Shown here: positions 1 through 10,079 of the stretch, piece after piece
Numbering within the stretch: position 1 is the stretch's first letter
How the letters are laid out: the number at the start of each line of letters is the position of its first letter
Assembly: GCF_024763615.1 (NCBI RefSeq)
Contig: NC_077224.1
Location: forward strand, 81,602,712-81,666,711
Source of the DNA: Phlebotomus papatasi
Taxonomy: Eukaryota > Arthropoda > Insecta > Diptera > Psychodidae
DNA length: 64,000 bases
Reading direction: 5' to 3'
Position numbers and translations under genes: made by a program
Notes under the pieces: model-generated
Told to the model about the DNA's origin: nothing
The model's database searches: none
The model's input: only the letters and a program-made list of their open reading frames with translations

Positions 1-905
1 CGAAGAAGCAGCTCCTCGACTCTTAGTTCCTCACGAACGGCCACATTCCTCACTCGATCTCTACGAGTGATTCCCTTAACCGCTCGAAGGTACCTCATCT
101 CGGCAGCTTGTACTCGCGATCTTACCCTTTCGGTCACTACCCAAATCTCATGACCATAGGTGAGAATAGGAATGAACACAGCTTTGAAGACCGATAATTT
201 AGCCGATCGACTAAGCTCGACCTTCCTCAGCACGCTTCTGCCAAGCTCCCTCATTAGTGCAGAAGCCTGACCGATTCGCGACGAGAGTTCTGCCTCCATC
301 CTACCATCACTCGTGAATAACACCCCGAGATACTTGAACTTCTCCACCTGTTTCAATGAGACTCCACTAACATGTAGAGTGCATCCCACAGATTGTCGGG
401 AAATCACCATTACTTCCGACTTACCCACGTTCACCTTCATACCTGTTTCGGCACAAACATTTACAAATCGGTCAAGTGTGCGCTGAAGCTCTTCTTCGGA
501 AGATCCAAAAAGAACCAAATCATCTGCATAGAGGAGATGGCTCACCCTGAAATCCCCAATACGAATCGCATTCCGCCCCCGACTGCGTTCCATAATCTTG
601 TCCATGTATATTATGAACAACAATGGTGATAGAACACACCCTTGACGCAGTCCAACACCCACTTGAAAACCTTCCGATTTGGATCCGTTTACTCGAACAC
701 AGCTACTACAGTCTCTGTACAATGACTGAATGGCTCCTACCAATTCTTCATCCAGTCCGTACTCGTGCAGTACATCCCAAAGTTGTTCTCTCGGTACTCG
801 GTCATATGCTTTTTCCAAATCTATGAAACAAGCATAGAGTGGAATTGCATACTCCCAAGCCTTTTCGACAATCATCCTCAGGGTATGGAACTCTATTTGC
901 ACAAA
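1..905 (-). mobile_element. Non-LTR retrotransposon reverse transcriptase fragment
   Basis: The minus strand reads as one uninterrupted frame of about 300 residues from near 905 to the window edge. It contains the reverse transcriptase palm: FIDLEKAYDRVPRE near 790-830, a GLRQGCVLSPLLF block near 610-655, the catalytic YADDLVLF box (YADD codons at 519-530), and then the KSEVMVIS and FKYLGVLF blocks typical of non-LTR elements. The C-terminal part (YGHEIWVVTERVRSRVQAAE, then RYLRAVKGITRRDRVRN) is the usual thumb and connection region. The conserved residues upstream of FHTLRMIVEKAW are missing, so the copy is truncated at its 5' side near 890-930. The 3' end lies outside the window. The intact frame suggests a fairly recent insertion. 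The clade (RTE, CR1 or similar) was not assigned. There are no host gene neighbours in the first 3 kb. Confidence 0.93.
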
Positions 906-1141
906 AATCGCTGATCGGTCAGCAGTTCTCGAATAAAAAGTTCTAACCAAATAGAAATGGCACTGCATAGCGAGTCTCGTTTTAAAATTAGTAGAATTCA
1001 GCTGAAGATACGCATGTTTTGAGCTGAACTGAAAACGGTTAGCATTTGATGCTCATTGGGAAATTTTTGCTACTTTGTTAATCAATATACACAGAAAATA
1101 TATTTTTTAATATCTAAAAAATTTTCTGTGGTTTATGTTCG

Positions 1142-1309
1142 TTAATTTTCAATTACCAACCTTTTCGTCAATTCTTTGTGTCTATTGTTAATACTTTCGA
1201 AAATATAAAGACAATTTCTAACATTTTGATCAATTGCTTGTAAAATTTTACCAGAGGCCAGACAAACAAAAATGTACGAAAAGCAAAATATCACGACAAA
1301 TTTTACCAT
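1142..1309 (-). CDS. Possible small secreted peptide or signal-peptide exon
   Basis: A minus-strand ORF starts with MVKFVVIFCFSYIFVCLASG, a textbook signal peptide with a hydrophobic core and a small-residue cleavage site. About 35 further residues follow with one cysteine (NVRNCLYIF) before the stop. The longer in-frame upstream Met gives an implausible leader, so I chose the internal Met at 1309. Near the end, AAAAGGTTGGTAATT could serve as a splice donor, so this may be the first exon of a longer secreted protein, for example of the odorant-binding or salivary type. No family was recognised and no downstream exon was found. The surrounding DNA is AT-rich and a chance ORF is quite possible. 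Confidence 0.25.
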   Translation of the reverse strand: MVKFVVIFCFSYIFVCLASGKILQAIDQNVRNCLYIFESINNRHKELTKRLVIEN

Positions 1310-1404
1310 TTTATAATAATCAGAAACAAATGTTTGTAAAAAAAAATTGTTTATTAAATATTTAACTAACAAAAAATTGTGATAAATAAAAAAAATCACT
1401 TATT

Positions 1405-1725
1405 GTAAATGTCCTAATCCAAACCATTTCCACGGAAGACTCATCATATTAAGTTAATATTCTTCTGAAGAAAATTACATAAATTTGTTCCTTAACTCAT
1501 CTAGAATGTTTACTGTTTAGTGAAAATTCTTTAAATATAAATAAATATGTAAATGTTTAAATATAAAAAGGTAAATGTCCTAATTCAAAACCATTTGCAG
1601 ACGCTTTAACTTTGACAGAAGATTCAACACATTAAGTTCAATTTTTTTCTCAAGAGAATTACATAAATTTGCTCCTTTACTCTTCTAGAATGTTACTGTT
1701 TAGTGAAAATTATTTAAATATAATT
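1405..1725. repeat. Tandem duplication, two diverged units of about 160 bp
   Basis: The unit beginning GTAAATGTCCTAATCCAAAC at 1405 recurs at 1571. Both units continue through AAGTT, TTACATAAATTTG, TCTAGAATGTT and ACTGTTTAGTGAAAAT in the same order. They differ by small indels and substitutions, so the duplication is not recent. Confidence 0.8.
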
Positions 1726-1924
1726 TGAAAACTTCTTAAATACAAGAAAAATACACGAGTGTTAAATGCTTCTATTGGAAACAAATTAATCCAAATGGAG
1801 ACAAGGGAAATTTTCTAATTGGAGACAAACAGTGTAAGTGAAACCGCGGCGAAAGGCTTCCAAAACCCTGTTCAGTTGCTCTTGAATGTAAGATTTGTTC
1901 TTATTCTTAATCTTTTCTCCCACG

Positions 1925-2185
1925 GGGGTGGCATTAGCTCTGAAAAATGCAACCAGTTTTAGTGTAAATTTGTTCCTGCTTTCGTACACATTTCATAAGA
2001 TATCTCCTAAACTACGTAAGTTGCCAATTTAGAGTTTTCGGTTGCTCATTACCTATTAAATTGGCTTTTATTTTGTATTTGTATTTTTTGATAATTCATT
2101 CCACAATGACAGAAAACACCGAATAAATTCCAAAGTTTTTTCGGCACGCTAGAAACACATGGGAAACGTAGGAAACGTCATTCCC
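1925..2185 (-). repeat. Dispersed repeat, partner of 41440-41705
   Basis: Read on minus, this stretch matches 41440-41705 read on plus. Shared blocks are the end resembling ATGACGTTTCC.ATGTTTCCCA, TTTCTAGCGTGCCGAAAAAA, ACTTTGGA.TTTATT, and TGTACGAAAGCAGGAA followed by ACTAAAACTGG and GCATTTTTCAGAGC. The two copies are roughly 80 percent alike by eye. Family unknown. It may be part of a larger transposon. Confidence 0.75.
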
Positions 2186-3067
2186 CTGTTTTCTCCTTTC
2201 CCATCTAAAACAATAAGAAAATCTCTCTAAAAAAATCATATTTCCGGGGTTTCCTATTGAAGCATTTGCAGACACTTCAGAAAAACCCTTTTTGTTTACG
2301 AAATAAGTAATTATTTCATTTGAAAACGTCACGTACCGTTAACAATCAAGATTAGCACTTAATTTAACTAAAATTATCCAGAAATATGACATAAATGTTA
2401 AATAAAACGAATAAACAACAGTCACCTCATTGTGTTTTTCATTGGAAAACATGGTCGATCGATGAAAAATTCGATGGTGAAAAGGTACACTTTTAATTTT
2501 TCTGAGAAATTAACAAATTAAAATATGTGAATATGACTGGATTTTTGCTTTATTTGGAGCAAAATTAACTAAATAATGAAACTGAAGTATAGAAAATATA
2601 TAAATATAGCAATTTAGTACTGTATTTATCATGAAAACTATGACGTTTCCATTTGGAGTAGCGAAAAATTTCCATTTGAAGCAGGTTTTGAATTAACTTA
2701 ATTTACCCTATTGAATTTTTGGAAAATAGTATTTTTTTATTATTTTGTGATATTTTTTAATACTTTACGAATCATTAAAAAATCCACTAAAAACTGAAAA
2801 GGCAAGAAAAAATTGAGGTAAATTTTTGAAAATACTACACATTTACTTTACTTTTGAATTTAATATGTTCCAATCTCGCAAAATTCCATTTTTACAATAA
2901 AAATATCTCCCTCACCAAAATAAAGCTAAACTCTATATCAGGGATTTATTATTTTGTGCTCTACCGACTGAACTAGCCGAGAAAATTCTCAATGAATACA
3001 TTCCACAGAAAGGGTTTGTGTATCGAAATCTATCTAATACACAAACCATTTTTTTCCTAGTGAGGAC

Positions 3068-6000
3068 ATGAGCCAAGACGCTCAGGAGGCTACTGTGAGT
3101 GGAGTGACTGGAAGTGGATCCGGAGATGAGAATAACACAGCCAGCGGGGGCGAGAGTGAAGCTCAAGCCACCCTCAACAGTTTCTGGCCCATTATCAACG
3201 AAGAAGTTAAGCGTATCAAGACAGTAGATGCTAAAAATCAGAATTTGCCATTGGCAAGAATAAAGAAAATCATGAAACTGGATGAAGATGTTAAGATGAT
3301 CTCAGCTGAAGCTCCATTGCTCTTCGCCAAGGCCTCAGAGATCTTTATCCATGAATTGACGCTGAGAGCGTGGGTGTATACGGAAGATAACAAACGCAGA
3401 ACACTACAGAGAAGTGATATAGCAATGGCTATTTCGAAGTATGACCAATTTGACTTTCTCATTGATATCGTGCCACGCGAAGAGATCAAGACGATCAAGA
3501 AGGAGAGTGAGATTAAATCCACGAATAACTGTGATCAAGTCAATCAGATTCAGTACTATTTCCAATTGGCGCAGCAGCATCAACAGGCCCTTCAGGGGCA
3601 AACGACCACTCCGACACAGATTCAGGTGCAATCCTCAACACCTGTTTCTCTGGGCGGAATGCCCAATAATATCATCGTGACGTCCCCCACGGCTGCTGCT
3701 CAAGCTACCCAAACTGCTCCTGCAAACGCCATGATCGTCAATAATGTACAACAGCAGAATCAGCCACTGCAGGTGCTCCAGCAAATTGTTACACCCACCG
3801 GAGAGATACAGCACATCCAGGTGATTTATTAAAACAGCTCGAAAAGGTTTTTTTTTATTACAGGTTCACACTTTAAACCGATTTAAAATACCCCCAAAAC
3901 TCCGTGAGAAACGTATAACTAAATGTCACATGAAATTTAATTACCCGCAAAATTCAAGTTCATTATCGGCCCATAACCGTTTGAAACCGATTCAGGCTTA
4001 TCTGGGAGTCCCAGACCTTTCAAAATAAATCCATACTTGCCTCAATCGGTTAAGAAATGCTCCCTCAATCGGCTTTTTAAATTTTGATCTTGATAAAACT
4101 ATGATACAATATCCTCCTAGATAATTTTCGGCGGCATTGAATAAACGAGCAGTAAAAAGTTAAAATTGATCAGTAACAAAAAAATTTGAAACAGTGAATT
4201 TATCGTCTAAATTTCGGCAAAGGGAAAATAAAGGGCTTTTCACTCTATATGGAACAATTTTAAATGTTAAATATGTAAATTAGGCCCATTTTTGTAAAGA
4301 TTTAAGTTTTTTACTAACCATAATTAGATATTTTACTGCTCTTTTTTTAATTTTTTACTGCCCATTTAGAATTTTTTACTGATCGTTTGTTTTTTGCCTT
4401 AATTTATTGACAAATTACTCCGGATTCTCGAGCTTTACGAAACGTTTCTTTAATTTCTCCGTTTCGTGAAGCAATCTAACCAGTGATGATCAGGGGAGTA
4501 GTAGGGAACTAGTTCTCTAACGCTCTGTTTCCACCATTCTGCTCCCATACTGAAAAAGGGCCTGTCAAGATCCGAAACGTTCGAAGTGAAAAAGAGGAGT
4601 AGAAGGTCGATCCCAAGGCGTTTCAAGGTAACTTCCTGAATTTGATTCAGGAAACTTATTCTACGTCAGCCCCAATGTCAAGACCTCTCCATAATGGCTT
4701 GCTTGCCTAGTTTTTTGAAGAAACATCAAAGTGGAGAAGTACCAGTTCAAAATTTCGTATTTCACTTGTTTTTCGCGAGGAAGTTTCTGGATTGCTCCGG
4801 ATTAGCGAAGCGTTTCTCGAATCTCGTGAAAAGATCCGATCAGAGGGATTATCAGAGAAGTATATAATGAACTACTTCCCCGACATCCTTTTCTACAAGT
4901 TTGCTTCAATACTTGAGACGAGCCATCAAGCTCCAAAACCTTGATAAGGAATAAAGAAGGAGAAGTTACTCACTTACTTACAAAACGGTTCTCCTTAGTC
5001 TGTAATGCCGAATCCTTCGAATCTCTCTTTTAAAACTTTCCATACTGGGTCGTTCGGCTAGTCCTGATCCGATGGAATGCAACAGGAAACGCACGGAGAC
5101 ACTGAACCTCTCTTGACTTTCACAATTTTATTCTCTACGACGCTTCGAGAATGAATATCCTGTTCATCAGGTATCAAATATGACTGAGAAAATCGCGTAC
5201 AAACGTGATTGCGTACGATCTGTGTCAGTCACGGCAAAAGTTGTGATCCAAGTCCAAGTGCAGTGCAACAATTTCTGTTTGTACGTGATTTTCCCTGCCA
5301 TATTCGATGCCAGATGAAGAGGACATCCATCTTCGAAACGTCGTAGAGAATAAAATTGTGAAAGTAAAGAGAGGTTCAGTGTCTCCGTTCATTTCCTGTC
5401 TCATTGCTGTGTTTAGGTACCAAAATCTGTTCTTCTTATGTACAGGACTATTCTTATACAGATCGGTCCTTCGTAGGTTGGCCTCGTCTCCTCAAAACAT
5501 AAAATCTATCCGTAAGGACTTCCAAGGCTAGGTCGTTCAGGTAATCCTGATCCTTGACGAAACTTACCTCTCTGTAGCGTTTATGCATTTCATTGCTTTG
5601 TATAGATACCGGAATATTCCTTTCTTCCTGGATCATAGATCCGTCATAGGATCGTCCTTTCTCTTATTAGAACTTTGCAGTCAAGAGTCCTCAATTATCT
5701 TTACTTAGGATCTACGCTTCTGATGAATACGAGAGGACTGAGGACAGAGGACTATCAGAATCATAGTCCTATACAGAAGTAGAAGTACCGGCTCAAAATT
5801 TCGAAGGTACCAAAGGTTTCTCCGTATGAGACACCCGTAGTTCCTTACGGTTAGCGGAATCTTTGTTTTTTTTTCATTTTGTTTTTTACGCTTTTGTTTT
5901 TGCCAGTTTGTCTTTGGAATCTTTGTCTTCCATAATCTTTATTTTTTAGAAACTTTGTCTTTGGAAATATTGTCTTTCATATATTTTACACAAGTATATT

Positions 6001-7073
6001 TTATTAAATAAAATAATGAAATTACAACGATGATTTTTGGGGCAAATGGAAATTTTCTGAGTTTTGGGAAATTTTCTGTGAGTTGGGAAGTTTTCAGTTT
6101 CGTCCTTTGGGGCAAAGGAAAATTTCCTGTGTTTTAGGAAATTTTTAGTTTCATCATTTGGGGCAAAGGGAAATTTCCTGTGTTTTGGGAAGTTTTTGGT
6201 TTCGTCCTTTGGGGCAAAGGGAAATTTTCTGTGTTTTCTGTGTTTTGGGAAGTTTTTAGTTTCGTCTTTTGGGGCAAAGGGAAATTTTTTATGTTTTTCG
6301 AGGAAGTTATCAGTATATCGCCCATTGGGACAAAGGGAAATTTTCTAAGAAAAGGGAAATTTCCGATTCTTGCACAAAATGTATGAAAGACAAGATTTCC
6401 AAAGGTAAAGTTTCCAAAGAGCAAAAATTACCGAAGACAAAGATTCCAAAGGCAAACTGGGAAAAAACAAAAGTGTAAAAACCAAAATGGAAAAATAAAG
6501 ATTCCCGATCCCGTTCCTTACGTAGTAGGCTACCGAAGAAGGTCCATATCCAGGACCGAAGCTCTGGGCAAAATTGAAGTAGTATTTATCTTTGTGAAGT
6601 GACTTGAAGTCCACTGGCCATCACCAGAGAGCCCCTATCTGTTCCCTACGAGGTTCTCGTATTTTCTGTCTTCCAGGGTCTTGCGTCTTTTCTGGGTTCG
6701 CAAAGTTTTCCCGTTTTAGTACCTAAGCGTAAAGACGCCCAATGAGTTCCCAAGAATTAGGCTAATTCGAGCTCCCTACAATGGGCTACCCCGGATACCC
6801 CGATACCCCTTGATTGTTGCGTGAAAATGTAACATGGCTTGCATTTATCCGTAGATCCCCCTGTCACCGTCGCAACTCAACCTTATCCGGATGCAGAGTG
6901 GAGCTCAGCAGCAACCCATTATAATCCAAACAGCGACACCTCAACAACAAACCAGCCAGCCCCAAATCTTGCAGCTCGGTCAGCCCGTGTCGCAACCTCA
7001 AGTATCCGCAGCTCCGATGTTCATCAACGCCACGGCAACGACGGCAACGGCAGCATCTTCGACGGATGGGTAG
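3068..7073 (+). CDS. NF-YC: Nuclear transcription factor Y subunit gamma (NF-YC)
   Basis: The coding sequence is join(3068..3820, 6855..7073), 323 residues. NF-YC is the histone-fold subunit that dimerises with NF-YB; with NF-YA the trimer binds CCAAT boxes in promoters in the nucleus. The histone fold covers about residues 36-140: LNSFW at 36, LPLARIKKIMKLDEDVKMIS from 60, then SAEAPLLFAKASEIFIHELT and RRTLQRSDIAMAISKYDQFD. A Gln/Thr-rich activation region follows. Exon 1 ends at CACATCCAG before GTGATT, and exon 2 starts after CGTAG with IPLSPSQLNLIRMQ, so GEIQHIQ joins IPLSPSQLNLIR in phase 0. That join matches the conserved end of the family. Without splicing the frame stops three codons into the intron. 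An acceptor-like CCTAG just before 3061 suggests a 5'UTR intron. Confidence 0.95.
4420..4960 (+). repeat. Two diverged tandem repeats with degenerate hammerhead-like ends
   Basis: The unit near 4420-4590 (GGATTCTCGAGCTTTACGAAACG, then a GATGATCAG block and CTGAAAAAGGGCCTGTCAAG with CCGAAACGTT) is echoed at 4793-4950 (GGATTAGCGAAGCGTTTCTC, GATTATCAG, then TTGAGACGAGCCATCAAG with CCAAAACCTT). Spacing is about 370 bp. The shared end looks like decayed CTGATGA - stem - GAAACG, the signature of the hammerhead-bearing repeats found in Penelope-like elements. Assignment is by resemblance only. Confidence 0.45.
5091..5398. repeat. Inverted repeat, arms about 85 bp, hammerhead-like core in each arm
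   Basis: The arm at 5091-5172 read on minus matches the arm at 5309-5398 read on plus. Common blocks are CGTCGTAGAGAATAAAATTG, TGAAAGT and GAGAGGTTCAGTGTCTCCG. Each arm carries a CTGATGA-stem-GAAACGTC arrangement. The plus arm has CAGATGA at 5311-5317 and GAAACGTC from 5335; the minus arm has an intact CTGATGA (5164-5170) but GAAG in place of GAAA (5143-5146). Each core therefore has one disabling-looking change. Likely two opposed copies of one retroelement terminal repeat. Confidence 0.65.
6039..6320 (+). repeat. Minisatellite with a unit of about 51 bp
   Basis: TTTGGGGCAAAGGGAAATTT followed by CTGTGTTTTGGGAAGTTTTT and GTTTCGTCC recurs with GGGGCAAA starting at 6039, 6109, 6160, 6211 and 6271. 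Spacing is 70, 51, 51 and 60; the 60 contains an extra 9-bp TTCTGTGTT. A partial copy (GGGACAAAGGGAAATTTTCT) follows near 6327. It lies inside the NF-YC intron. Confidence 0.9.
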
Positions 7074-7268
7074 CATCAGGTGATTGTAATGGGAGCTGGC
7101 CCATCGTACGCATCCGGGCGATAGCGCCCACTGGGGGCCCCTGGTAGGGCCTCGCGTGACCGTGAGAAGTGTAAAAATGTGGGACCCAGAGTAGCCGCTG
7201 AGGCTCAAGAAATCAATGCCATCAAACGGGGACTGTGACAAATTTTCCCGTGAGGCATGCAAAAAAAT

Positions 7269-7603
7269 AATAAATAAGAATTGGACTTGTCTTTTTCTGA
7301 ACTTATTACTTAGCTTTTTTCCTGTTTCTCAACGTCTTTTGATTTTTAGTCATTTGTAAGGAAATGTATATTTTGTAAGTGTAAGTTGATGAATAGAACC
7401 ACAATTGCAGCAAATGCATTTTGGGACCTTTTTAGAAGAAAACGATTAAATAAACAAAAAAAATAATGTTGAGATATTGAGTCTCTTCTCGATGTTGTCT
7501 TTATTTTGTATTAAGATATGAACTCTATTCAGGAATAAGAGAGCAATAAAAGAAATTTGAAGAAAAAAAACAAAGATGGCCTCATTTAAAATTACACTTT
7601 ATT
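7269..7603. promoter_or_regulatory. Convergent polyadenylation region of NF-YC and coactosin
   Basis: On plus, AATAAA occurs at 7269-7274, 7449-7454 and 7545-7550, all within 500 bp of the NF-YC stop. On minus, AATAAA is read from 7603 to 7598, about 100 bp past the coactosin stop. The two genes end tail to tail with 625 bp between their stop codons, and the most distal NF-YC signal lies within 50 bp of the coactosin signal. Which plus-strand signal is used cannot be told from sequence. Confidence 0.6.
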
Positions 7604-7698
7604 GAACATTCACAAATTTCGGCGTCAAAATTATACAAATTAATACTACACAAAAGCATTTAAGATAGAGGCGTAAAATGACTCGACCGTTGGCGGAT

Positions 7699-8202
7699 TT
7701 AATTGCGGATTCCGGTACCATAATTTGCACCCCCGGCCCGATTGAGGGCATCCCTAAAGAGGTCAAGGTCCAAATCCGATTGGGACTCTGCCTGGAGCTC
7801 CACGGCAAAGTTCTGAAAAAATCAAAAAAAAATGTTTCAGGGTCAGAGTTCAGGTAATCAGCCAAGGAGGTGTCTTACATTGATCACATCTTTGATGATT
7901 GCCTTGTCTGTGGACATTTTGGCACGCTGCAGGACGCCTACATTGGGTCCGATCCATGTGAGTAAGAGGAATTTGCGCCTCTTGGACATCTCATCGCCCA
8001 TCTGGACACGGAGGTAGCCAAAGGCACGCTCACTGTCCGTGAATTGGCTCTTGAACTCGTCAAAGTCCGTGCCAGATCCCGTGTGGATGATTCGAGCACC
8101 GTCGTATTTAAAGACGCACCAGTCACTCTCGGTCAGGTCTGATCGAACATCCTCATACGCCTCGCGGATTGACTCCTTGTCCAGGGATGTTGACATTGGC
8201 AT
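7699..8202 (-). CDS. Coactosin-like protein (ADF-homology actin-binding protein)
   Basis: The coding part seen is complement(join(7699..7812, 7879..8202)), 145 residues if it starts at the first ATG of the exon. Coactosin-like proteins bind F-actin through one ADF-homology domain in the cytoplasm. The domain fills nearly the whole protein: LDKESIREAYEDVRSD at the start, WCVFKYDGARI, FGYLRVQMGDEMSKRRKF, LTWIGPNVGVLQRAKMSTDK, and the end LNRAGGANYGTGIRN, all family hallmarks. The intron of 66 bp joins KDVIN to NFAVELQAESQ in phase 0 (GTAAGA donor, TTTTCAG acceptor). An acceptor (AAATTTCCAG) sits directly before ATGCCAATGTCA at 8202, so this exon has something upstream. That may be a 5'UTR exon or the in-phase candidate exons at 23919-23990 and 28009-28059. 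A second ATG at 8196 is an alternative start. Confidence 0.93.
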
Positions 8203-8513
8203 CTGGAAATTTAAAAAAAAAAAGTTTAGCATTAGTTTTAAGGGTTTTTAGGCATTAAAAGAGCTTTGACATTCCTCAGAGATTTTAGTACAGACACTTT
8301 AAAATGTAGCACAGGGATGTACTAAATAAAGGCTTTGTAAAAATGGTCATTTCTTAGTAAAAAGATAAAAAACTAAGAAGCTGTGTGTCATCTTGGTATC
8401 CCAAATTTGATTTAGAACACCTTTGTAATTAATTTTGCTATTGTGTACTAAAAACAATGAATATTTCTAAATTCGAAAATTAATTTGATTATTCATCTAA
8501 TACTTTTCCTGAA

Positions 8514-8980
8514 GGGAAATATTGTAACAGTCTGACAATGTCATATGACAAATAAAAAACATTGTGATAAATTCGGAAGAACTAGTCGAAAATCCAATTC
8601 ATATCAGTTACTAAGAGCTTCATAGAGATTGCAACCATACACCTTTCGATTCCCACTATGCTTTAACTCTTTCCGGACCGCAGCATATGCTGCAAGCCAA
8701 TTTCACAATTTTTACTCAAAAATATCTAAGCTCAGAAATTAATTGAAGTCCTACAAAAAATATCTTACATTTGGACATCCTTATAGTTTGTAATCATCCA
8801 CAAGAATCGGATTTTTATCAGTTCTGAATAATTAAAAAAAACATTGTTTTTGATAGAAGATGCATATGCTTCTTTGGGTACTACAGTCCCAAAAGAGACG
8901 AAAGAGTTAATATTGTTCTGCTTCCGAATTACCACGAACATTTGTCATATGACATTGTCATATTATTACAGAATCCCCCT
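8514..8980. mobile_element. TIR element, partner of 37225-37452, interrupted by a TTAA-flanked insertion
   Basis: The ends are inverted: GTAACAGTCTGACAATGTCA with ATATGACAAAT on the left, and ATTTGTCATATGACATTGTC with ATATTATTACAGAATCCCCC on the right. The same ends and interior (ACTAAGAGCTTCA.AGAG) recur at 37225-37452. Between 8667 and 8906 a second element interrupts this copy. Confidence 0.8.
8663..8910. mobile_element. piggyBac-like MITE nested in the preceding element
   Basis: The 240-bp insertion (8667-8906) is flanked by TTAA on both sides (8663-8666 and 8907-8910). It has short inverted ends, CTCTTTCCGG on the left and CGAAAGAG on the right. TTAA target duplication is the hallmark of piggyBac-type transposons. 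The interior has no coding capacity; GCAGCATATGCTGC near the left end is a palindrome. Confidence 0.65.
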
Positions 8981-10079
8981 AATAACCAATTAAATACAAT
9001 TTTAATCACTATTGTATATTTTTTGATGACTTTCTTCTGGACATTCTTAACGTTTAGTACAACATGAGAAAGTTAAAAATCTCAATAATTCTTGAATCAG
9101 TCACAAATACGAATTAAGGAATGGTTATGCTATGATTCACGCTTTTTATTTAATCACATTATTGTTTAGTACTCCTATGTGCTAAAATACAAACTTCAAG
9201 CTTCAATTTTAACATGTTATTTATTTTCCAATTGAATATTAGATTTTGATCAAGACTTCAAACTTAGATTTTTCTACAAGAAAATTATTAAAATGTCTCA
9301 TAATTTCTAAATTTAATTTGAAGTACTAAATTTTTAGCACTACAACAAAGAGTGAATAGTATTTTTTGTGTATTTCTAATCTAAAAATAAATCAATCGTG
9401 AATATTCTGTATTTAAATCTGTATCTTACTTTTAGTACAAATTTAAGAACCTGTGCCGTGACAAATGCATTTTCTTATTCTAACATTCTTAACCATTGGA
9501 AATTATAAAATACTTTGATTGACTTTGAATTGAATAGGTTTCAATATACATTTATTTTAAAATTTTTTTCTTAAAAGTTTGTTTATTAAATATCATTTAA
9601 TAAATTTACTTAAATTTCGATCCACTGAAATCCTTTTTTTTTGTTTAAAGTATTTTAAAGATTGATCCACTTATTCATCTACGACAAGATTTCAAAATTT
9701 TTGTTAATTATTTTTAGTACATCAAAGTACTAAAAATACATCTCTGCATATTTCTTTAATTTTGTTGCTTTCAATATTGTATTAAATCCAAATATGTGAG
9801 GCGTACCCCATATCTGAACCAATTCTTAATTGAGTAAAAAAAATAATAACAATATTTGGTACAAAGTACTAAAAATTACTTTATTAAAATTAAATGTGAT
9901 ATTCAAATTAATTAATTTTGCGAATGACTAAATCTAGTCTTACTATCTTCGGTGACATTTAGAATTTTATAATGTTAATTAACTTTTTAGTACATAAGTG
10001 TGCTTGACTCATACACGCCCCCCCCCCTACATTTTCTTTATAAACTTTCATTATTTTCAATTATTTGTAATTGATTTGA

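Larger units (their letters stand above)
906..3060. other. Intergenic DNA upstream of NF-YC
   Basis: This AT-rich stretch contains no convincing gene apart from one doubtful small secreted ORF. It holds a tandem duplication (1405-1725) and a dispersed repeat (1925-2185), both listed separately. The last bases before 3061 (pyrimidine run ending CCTAG) look like a splice acceptor. NF-YC therefore probably has a non-coding first exon somewhere in or upstream of this stretch, which I could not locate. Confidence 0.6.
3821..6854 (+). other. NF-YC intron, filled with repeats
   Basis: This 3034-bp intron has a GTGATT donor and a CCGTAG acceptor. It contains degenerate tandem repeats with hammerhead-like cores (4420-4960), an inverted repeat (5091-5398), and a 51-bp minisatellite (6039-6320), each listed separately. 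I see no other gene in it. Confidence 0.85.

Noticed and set aside
3238..3680. Several ORFs on both strands within NF-YC exon 1
   Set aside because: All are shadows of the NF-YC reading frame.
6864..7262. Minus ORF of 132 residues
   Set aside because: It is the antisense shadow of NF-YC exon 2.
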